In this document: positions 58,411 to 64,000 of the stretch, piece by piece
Layout: each line of letters starts with the position of its first letter
How positions within the stretch are numbered: position 1 is the first letter of the stretch
DNA from: Xanthobacteraceae bacterium
GTDB lineage: Bacteria > Pseudomonadota > Alphaproteobacteria > Rhizobiales > Xanthobacteraceae
DNA: 64,000 nt
Assembly: GCA_019745775.1 (NCBI GenBank)
Contig: JAIESR010000040.1
Location: 46,058 to 110,057 of the forward strand
Direction: 5' to 3'
Notes under the pieces: generated by a model
What the model was told of the DNA's origin: nothing
What the model saw: only the letters and a program-made list of their open reading frames with translations
Database searches by the model: none
Position numbers and translations under genes: made by a program

Positions 58411-60155
58411 TTGAGCAACCTGCGGGCGTTTGCGGCGTGGTTTGTCTTGGCGTTCTGCGTTGTGTGCATCATCGAGATCTCGAGATCGTCGTCAGCGCGT
58501 GCGCAAACGCCCGCCGACATCGATGAGGTGGGACGCCTCGAAGAGGTTGACGTCAGGATCGAAAACCCTTCATCCGACACAGCGCTCAATCAGCGGCTGA
58601 CAGATCGAGTCCGAGTTGGCTTGGGTGTTTTTCCAGGAGATCAGTTCTCGCGCACGACTGCTGAATTCAATCTCGCGCGTGCCCGACGCGGTTCGCCAAT
58701 CGCCAAGACGGCTCTTGTGGTTACGCCGGGACCGACCGGTGGGATCTCTGTCACCGTTCTCGTGACTCTTGGCGCTGCGGGCGCCGGCGATGAAGGGCGT
58801 GGTGCGCTGATCAGCGGCAGCGCCAGCGACCTTCCGGTGCTGTACGACAAGGACGGGACCTTCCTACGAATGCGCCTGGAAGGCATCGCCATGTATTACG
58901 GCAACAACAATGCTTGGTACGGCAAACCAGGCCCTCTTCTGTCGGGCAATCCTTTGGTCAAAGGTAAGACTGCTGGCCCAGGCTATAGCAATTGGGCGGA
59001 AGGCTTCGTGCATTCTGGGTTATACGGCATCACGCCGTTGACTGAAAATGTGTACGTTTATGGCGGCGTCAGCGGCATCTATAGTGGATCGGCCGGACAG
59101 GAGTTGTTCACCGACCAGACGCGCGGATCTTTGGGGTCGAGGATGCCTTTGTCGGTGTCGTCGGCGGAACGACCTCGCCGGAGGGTAATCGGTCTGTTTT
59201 CAATCTGTCGGGTGGGCGCCAGCGATTTGGGGTGAGCGATGGCTTCCTGATCGCCAATACTGCCTCGAACGGAGCCAATCGCGCCGCCCTGCAGTCGAAC
59301 CCTCGTTGGGCGGCTGACACGCTCGTGCTCGCGCAAGTTCGATATAACAGTATCAAGTTCGAGGCGTTCTACCTCGACCCGGACGAACTACCGGTGGTCG
59401 ACTCGAAAACCGTCATCGCCGGTGTCAATGTCGAGACTCGCCTACCGAATGGCATCGATCTCGGCGCGATGTACCTTCATGTCCCAAGGTCGAAGTTCAA
59501 TTACTTCACAACAACCGATACCTTCAGCCGCGAAGGGCTAAGAGTTTACAACGTCCGGGCGCGCTGGCAGCCGAACTCAGCTTCGGCGGCAGGTCCCTTT
59601 TTGGCTGCGGAAGCGGCCGTGCAGCGTCACGCTGATATCGACATGCGCGCTTTCGGTTGGACCGTGGAGGCGGGATACGCATTCGCCAACACCCTGCCCT
59701 GGTCGCCAACAGTCTCGTATCGATACGCGCATTTCTCCGGCGATAATCCAGCAACCAAGCGCTTTGAGCGGTGGGATCCGCTGCTTTCGGGCGACAATGG
59801 CGAGCGCTGGGTGCAGGGAATCAACCACTTCAAGATTTTCCAAGACAGTAACCTCGTGACACATCGTTTTCAGATGCGCCTTCGACCAGACCCAAAGGTC
59901 GAATTGGTGCCGCAGGTGTGGCTATTCTCAGCCGATCAGACCACAAACATCGGCGGGAATCCCGCCTTCTCACTCCTGAATGGACTCTACCTCGGCAGTG
60001 AGGCCAACGTGACGGCGAAGTGGTTCATATCTCCGAATCTCATGTTGCAAGGTCATGTCGCGGCGACATTTCCAAGTTCGGCAGCAAAGCGTACAGTTGG
60101 AAGCGATCTGGATCCTTGGGTCAGCACAATGGTGTTCCTGCGAGCAGGCCTGTGA
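58411..60155 (+). pseudogene. Alginate-export-like porin with N-terminal POTRA-like domain, frameshifted
   Basis: Two plus-strand frames (58411-59130 and about 59131-60155) make one outer-membrane protein of about 580 residues. The first starts at a TTG, has a signal peptide (FVLAFCVVCIIEI... AQTPAD) and a POTRA-like stretch (VDVRIENPSSDTALNQRLTD). Near 59125 the reading shifts: the expected TRIFGVEDAFVGV follows only if two bases of a CGCGCG run (59118-59125) are removed. Further on, ending [15 protein letters not shown], the barrel resembles alginate-export porins. Either dead or switched by slippage at the CG run. A Tat-signal SDR gene follows 30 bases downstream. Confidence 0.75.
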
Positions 60156-60184
60156 GCAAATTGATGGAGTGGAAGGGTTACGTC

Positions 60185-61204
60185 ATGACTGACGAAATCG
60201 AACGCAGAGATGTCCTCAAGAGCATGGCTCTGGCAGCAGGATCGGCCGCAACCCTGACTGCGGGACAGGTCGCCATGACCGCGCCGGCCGCAGCGCAACA
60301 GAAAGGGATCGGGGTAAGAGACATCGCGCCGACGCCTGCCGACTATTTCATCTCCGGCCGATTCAAAGGGAAGACGCTCGTCATCACCGGGTGTGCGCGC
60401 GGCATGGGCGCCGCGGCCGCCGTGCGCGCTGCGAAGGAGGGGGCCAACATAGTCGGCGTCGATTGGATCAAAGATCTGGGCGACGCAGTCATAACTGGGA
60501 TCAATAGCTCTGGTGGCAAGGCGACCTTTATTCACGGCGACGTCACGGACACCGCTGTCTGCGAGCGGATGGTCAAAACGGCGGTCGACACCTACGGGCG
60601 ACTCGATCTTGCGCTCAACAATGCCGGGGTGATGGATGGAGTCTTCTCGGGTGAGCCCCCAAATTTTGCCAAACAGCGCGACCTCATTTTCGCGCCGATC
60701 CATGAGGCGACCGATGCCTACTGGGACAACGTGTTGCGTGTCAATGCGACCGGAGTATTCCGGTGTATGCGTGCCGAGCTGAAGCAAATGGTGGCTCAAG
60801 GCTTGGGCGGCGCCATCGTCAACGTGGGATCGATTGCGGGCATGACGGGTCTTGCCGGAAATCCGGCCTATGTCGCCAGCAAGCACGCGCTCAACGGTCT
60901 GACGAAAAACGCCGCCGTCGACTATGCGCCCTATGGCATCCGGATCAACTCCGTCAACATGGCTGCCACAGACACGCCGATGGTGGCGCGGGCCGGCGTC
61001 CTGGTGGCAGAAGCGGCCAAAGCGGCATCCGGTCCGGCGATGGGACGCATCAAAATCGATAGCCTGCTGTCCTACACCGACTCGAAAAAGCGTCCTGCGA
61101 CCGTCGCAGAGCAGGTGTCGATGATGCTTTTCTTGCTGTCGGCCGAGGCTTCCAATTTTACGGGCGGGATCTACGCCACGGATGGTGGTTGGACGACCTA
61201 TTGA
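60185..61204 (+). CDS. Tat-exported short-chain dehydrogenase/reductase
   Basis: 339 residues from the ATG at 60185 (GAAGGG upstream). Residues 5-40 form a Tat signal: [15 protein letters not shown] with the twin Arg at 7-8, a hydrophobic stretch, and an APAAAQQ end. The SDR fold follows: TGCARGMG (68-75) binds NAD(P), NNAG at 145-148, and the catalytic triad is Ser 216, Tyr 229, Lys 233 ([14 protein letters not shown]). The end TDGGWTTY is typical of the family. It would be folded with its cofactor and then exported. It lies in the same direction as the porin, possibly as its partner. Confidence 0.85.
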   Translation: MTDEIERRDVLKSMALAAGSAATLTAGQVAMTAPAAAQQKGIGVRDIAPTPADYFISGRFKGKTLVITGCARGMGAAAAVRAAKEGANIVGVDWIKDLGDAVITGINSSGGKATFIHGDVTDTAVCERMVKTAVDTYGRLDLALNNAGVMDGVFSGEPPNFAKQRDLIFAPIHEATDAYWDNVLRVNATGVFRCMRAELKQMVAQGLGGAIVNVGSIAGMTGLAGNPAYVASKHALNGLTKNAAVDYAPYGIRINSVNMAATDTPMVARAGVLVAEAAKAASGPAMGRIKIDSLLSYTDSKKRPATVAEQVSMMLFLLSAEASNFTGGIYATDGGWTTY

Positions 61205-61328
61205 TGCGTCAGTGCTGGTCAGCAGCGGGTCGGAAGGCGCGCTCGACCAGCTGTCCGCGCGCAGCGGCGCGGTGGCGCAGCACGACCTCGCCGATCCCGA
61301 CGGCATTCCGATCGACGTGATGGATTAG
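61205..61328 (+). pseudogene. Short C-terminal coding relic
   Basis: A frame just after the SDR stop reads VLVSSGSEGALDQLSARSGA, then VAQHDLADPDGIPIDVMD, stop at 61328. The composition is protein-like and it ends close to the converging TPR gene (stop at 61349). It has no real start. Parent not recognised. Confidence 0.25.
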
Positions 61329-61348
61329 GGCCCACCGCGCCGCTCGCG

Positions 61349-61954
61349 TCAGCGCGCCACCATCCTCTTGTACCCCGCGATTGCCCGCTTGAGGTCGTCG
61401 TACTCCTCGCAGCCGATGAGGCAGATGTTTTCCAAATGCGCGAGGTGCTGCTCGGCCGTGACCGGATCGCCAAGCACCAGGGCGACTTCGCCGAGATGTT
61501 CGTGGGCGCTGCGATGGCGCGGATTGAGGATCAGCGCCTGCTGGTAATATTCAATCGCCGGCCCCGTCTGGCGCAGCCGCCGATAGGCATAGCCGATGTA
61601 GTTCTGGATGTCGGCGTTGCGCGGATCTCGTAACGCGGCGGATTTCAGCAACGCAATCGCACCGTCCCAGTCCTCGGCGGCCAACGCTTTCTTGCCGGCG
61701 GCGAACGCGGGGTCGAGCTTGGCCCAGTCGGCCTCCGGCATCGCGATGGTCATGGTACAGATCGGCCATTCTTCGGACGCGGGTCTGGCGTCCGCAGTCT
61801 GCTCCAGTCCGCCGGACCGCAATCCCATCGCGGTCTGCCACAGCGAGGGAGGGACTGTGTAAGCGGCAACGCCGGCGACCAGCGCGCCGAGGATGGCAGA
61901 CACCGTCATCATACGGATCATTCCCATCGGCCCGATTCCGCTGCGCACAGCCAT
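61349..61954 (-). CDS. TPR-repeat periplasmic or membrane-anchored protein
   Basis: 201 residues from the ATG at 61954, with a hydrophobic anchor or signal (MMTVSAILGALVAGVAAYT). Two to three tetratricopeptide repeats occupy residues 80-165 (FAAGKKALAAEDWDGAIALL, then AYRRLRQTGPAIEYYQQALI, then SAHEHLGEVALVLGDPVTAE). The C-terminal ENICLIGCEEYDDLKRAI includes two Cys in CLIGC that could bind metal or form a disulfide. It starts 5 bases beyond the stop of the larger TPR gene upstream, so the two are one unit. Confidence 0.8.
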   Translation of the reverse strand: MAVRSGIGPMGMIRMMTVSAILGALVAGVAAYTVPPSLWQTAMGLRSGGLEQTADARPASEEWPICTMTIAMPEADWAKLDPAFAAGKKALAAEDWDGAIALLKSAALRDPRNADIQNYIGYAYRRLRQTGPAIEYYQQALILNPRHRSAHEHLGEVALVLGDPVTAEQHLAHLENICLIGCEEYDDLKRAIAGYKRMVAR

Positions 61955-61958
61955 CTTC

Positions 61959-63572
61959 TCATTGCCGCGCCAGGAACGCCTTGGCCTCCCGGACTTCCTG
62001 CCGCTCGACATCGGCGTTCCTGGCGAGGTTGACGAGCTTGCCAAAATACGCGGAGGCTTGCGTTTGGTTGCCCGTCGCATCGGCCGCGCGGGCGGCACCC
62101 CAGAAGGCGCGGTAGCGGTTGGGCGTGTGCCTGAGTGCGGTCTCATATTCCTTCAGCGCCGCCGCGGGCTCACCGACTTCCAGCAGCAGCTCGGCCAGCA
62201 TCTCGCGCATCGGATAGAGGCGGTTCTCCATGATCACGTTCTTGATGCTCCCATCCTCGCCTTCCGCGGCTGCGCGCGCGAACCGCATCGCCTGATCACG
62301 CAGGCCTTCCTTCGCCGCGATCCAGGCGGAGATCGCCAGCATCTGCTCCTCGGTGCGATCGGCCCAGTAGGACTGATCGGCGCGTTGCAGCATCGTGCGC
62401 AAGCGCTTCATCTCCTCGATCTCCGCCTTGGCGCCGGCGAGGTTGCCCGTGCGCGCCATGCCGAGGCCCCGGGTGAACCGATAGAGCGAATCCGCGATCG
62501 GTACCTCCGTGGGATTCATCGGCATCGCCGCCGCGCCCTGCCAATCGCCGCGGTCGAGCACATAGCGCGTCTCCATCAGCGCCTTCGCCACGTAATTGCC
62601 GAAGCTGCTGCGGCGGTCGCCGCGCGGCAGCGTCGCAATCGCCTTTTCGATCAGGGCTTTCGCCTTGACGTCCTGCGCCAGTTGCAGGTGTGCATACACG
62701 GTGAAATCGGCGGCGTGGTAGTAGTCGGGTTGGATTTCCATCGCGGACATATTCGACGCGATCGACTCCTCCCACATCCCGACCATCGAATAGATGTGCG
62801 ATGGCATGTGACGCGCGTGCGGCACCGCCGGCGCGATGCCCGCGTAGCGCTTGGCAGCGGCAATGCCGCGCTCCGCCATTGGCGGGTAGTCATAGGCGTG
62901 AATGATGAAGTGCGAGACGCCAGGATGCTGCGGGTTCTGCTCGAACAGTCTTTCCAGGATGGCGGCCGATTTGAGCTGGTTTGCGTAGCTCATGTCGGTC
63001 TTCGAGGCCGACGCCTGCAAGGTCAGCGCATAGAAGACCTGCGCCTCGTAGTCGTCGGGGTAGCGCTGCGCCATCTGCTCCATCGCGCTGTTGTAGGCGC
63101 GCAGGCGAATTTCGACGTTGGTCTTGTCATGATCGCGGTAGTAGGCGCGGATCGCGTCGATCCAGCCGCGCTCGCGATCCGTCTTCGCACCGATCTCGCG
63201 CGCCTTCTCCAGCGCAGCCCAGGCCGCGTTGGCATTCTCGCGCGACGGCGGCCCGCCCAGCGAGTTGCCGAGCAAGTCCAGCGCAATGCCCCAATAGGCG
63301 ATGGCGCAACCCGGATCCTGCTTGAGGACACCCTCGAACACCCGGCGCGCGACCACGAACCAGTAGGAGTGGATCATCGCGACGCCGCGCTCGAACTCCG
63401 CCTGCACCTTCGGATCGCAGGAGGTCGGGAAGCTCAGCGTGCCGAGCTTCTCCTCCCGCGGCTGCTGGGCGAAGGCGGGCGTAGTGAATAGGAGGGCGGC
63501 GAGCGCCGCCGCGATCAGGCCTGCGGCGCACAGTGTCCGTCGAAACAGTGTCCGTCGGGATTGCCTCTTCAT
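61959..63572 (-). CDS. Large TPR-repeat exported protein
   Basis: 537 residues from the ATG at 63572 (AAGGAGCG upstream). Signal peptide: RRTLCAAGLIAAALAALLFT ending AFAQQP. The body is helical with several TPR units (for example VARRVFEGVLKQDPGCAIAY, SGNxLGGPPSRENANAAWAA region near 100-120, and AAALKEYETALRHTPNRYRA near 485-505). HARHMPSHIYSMVGMWEES near residue 250 is a conserved His-rich segment. Related proteins of about this size are widespread in Bradyrhizobium relatives; function unknown. Paired with the smaller TPR gene downstream. Confidence 0.82.
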   Translation of the reverse strand: MKRQSRRTLFRRTLCAAGLIAAALAALLFTTPAFAQQPREEKLGTLSFPTSCDPKVQAEFERGVAMIHSYWFVVARRVFEGVLKQDPGCAIAYWGIALDLLGNSLGGPPSRENANAAWAALEKAREIGAKTDRERGWIDAIRAYYRDHDKTNVEIRLRAYNSAMEQMAQRYPDDYEAQVFYALTLQASASKTDMSYANQLKSAAILERLFEQNPQHPGVSHFIIHAYDYPPMAERGIAAAKRYAGIAPAVPHARHMPSHIYSMVGMWEESIASNMSAMEIQPDYYHAADFTVYAHLQLAQDVKAKALIEKAIATLPRGDRRSSFGNYVAKALMETRYVLDRGDWQGAAAMPMNPTEVPIADSLYRFTRGLGMARTGNLAGAKAEIEEMKRLRTMLQRADQSYWADRTEEQMLAISAWIAAKEGLRDQAMRFARAAAEGEDGSIKNVIMENRLYPMREMLAELLLEVGEPAAALKEYETALRHTPNRYRAFWGAARAADATGNQTQASAYFGKLVNLARNADVERQEVREAKAFLARQ

Positions 63573-63659
63573 CGCGCGCTCCTTCGGCTGGCCGACAAGG
63601 GCGAGCGTGGCGGCGACGTTGCGCCGACGCTCAACAAGTGCAAGCGGCATCACGCCACT

Positions 63660-63825
63660 GTAGGGTGGGCAAAGGCGCGTGCACGTCATGGCCGCACGGC
63701 AATGCCCATCGTGCGCCGTGCCCACCACTGGCTGTGCAGCCTACGCGGGATTCAGATGGTGGGCACGGCGTACGATAGGACTTCACCAGCCCTGACAAGC
63801 TTGCCATCGCCTTTGCTCACCCTAC
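63660..63825. repeat. Nested palindromic intergenic repeat
   Basis: Outer arms GTAGGGTGGGCAAAGGCG (63660-63677) and CGCCTTTGCTCACCCTAC (63808-63825) pair at 17 of 18 positions. Inner arms GTGCGCCGTGCCCACCA (63711-63727) and TGGTGGGCACGGCGTAC (63757-63773) pair at 16 of 17. Elements of this form (GTAGGGTGGGCAAAG ends) are common in Bradyrhizobium relatives; known from memory. It separates the TPR gene from the IS element. Confidence 0.7.
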
Positions 63826-63854
63826 GATATCCCGCGCTTGCTGACGCAGTAAGA

Positions 63855-64000
63855 CTAGGGTCAAAACTCATTAATTTTCCGAGCTGACAATACGATCCTG
63901 ATTCGTTTTTGGAAGGGGATCGCAGTCATGCGCAGGAATTTGTTTTGGCTGAGCGACGAGCAGTGGGCTCGAATTGAGCCGCATTTGCCGACCGATGTTC
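63855..64000 (+). mobile_element. IS5-family (IS427-like) insertion sequence, left end
   Basis: A CTAG tetranucleotide (63855-63858) is followed by GGGTCAAAACTCATTAA, which looks like the left inverted repeat; the transposase starts at 63928. The IS427 group usually inserts at CTAG, which fits. The element runs off the right edge, so its right end and target duplication cannot be checked. Confidence 0.7.
63928..64000 (+). CDS. IS5-family transposase, partial (N-terminus only)
   Basis: Starts at the ATG at 63928 with GGAAGGGGAT a little upstream and is still open at the window edge. The 24 visible residues begin MRRNLFWLSDEQWARIEPHL, typical of the DUF4096 / IS427-group transposase N-terminus (LSDxQWxRIxPxLP). 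The catalytic DDE part lies beyond the window. Confidence 0.85.
   Translation, partial: MRRNLFWLSDEQWARIEPHLPTDV

Overview
The window is high-GC chromosomal DNA from an alphaproteobacterium of the order Rhizobiales, most like the Bradyrhizobium / Rhodopseudomonas / Afipia / Pseudolabrys group. The signs are a two-piece, circularly permuted tmRNA gene next to an alpha-type SspB, several solute receptors of the tripartite tricarboxylate (TTT) and TAXI-TRAP types, the thyA-folA-hflK-hflC-DUF2065-degP string, DUF4169 followed by a ribbon-helix-helix gene, and leucine/isoleucine/valine genes with leader peptides. Genus cannot be fixed by eye.

Layout. 1-2214: a cut-off TTT receptor and an MFS exporter. 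2215-5706: a small accessory patch, 3' of a tRNA-Lys gene, with a diverged tandem repeat, two copies of an uncharacterised small gene, two copies of an HExxH-type gene (one dead), a gene broken by one amber codon, and orphan coding fragments. 5879-9839: tRNA-Lys, small housekeeping proteins (RHH, zinc-ribbon, PHA-granule type), an LTXXQ periplasmic protein, then a TAXI-TRAP receptor and its fused permease (to 11940). 12169-16872: leuA with a leucine-rich leader peptide and attenuator, a GT2 glycosyltransferase, PPK2 and a Nudix protein. 16938-22952: two tandem membrane sulfatase-like proteins and a two-gene osmoprotectant-type ABC importer with permease and receptor fused. 23000-26535: a PEBP protein and three unrelated glycosyltransferases. 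26582-30972: ilvC, a TauE/SafE permease, ilvN and ilvB, with an ilvB leader peptide, attenuator and promoter upstream. 31248-41590: a divergent TPP enzyme, RMD1, miaA, DUF1015, and the degP/DUF2065/hflC/hflK/folA/thyA block. 41724-48095: two TTT loci facing each other (C-C-B-A against A-B). 48283-49388: split chromate transporter. About 49535-53065: ssrA, sspB, fumC, DUF4169, RHH. 53051-56689: a very large AsmA protein. 56690-61330: a degraded stretch with an outer-membrane protein remnant, a lipoprotein-like remnant, a frameshifted porin and a Tat-signal SDR oxidoreductase. 61349-63572: two TPR proteins. 63660-64000: a nested palindromic repeat and the left end of an IS5-like element.

How the genes work together. 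Branched-chain amino acid synthesis (ilvB, ilvN, ilvC, leuA) is spread over 19 kb as two transcription units, each carrying its own visible leader peptide. ssrA and sspB are neighbours and act in one pathway (tagging stalled products and delivering them to ClpXP). HflK/HflC and DegP are envelope quality-control proteins. Uptake of organic acids and other small solutes is heavily represented. The least understood part is the decaying small-gene patch at 2.2-5.7 kb, which looks like a relic of a duplicated two-gene cassette, possibly a toxin/immunity type.
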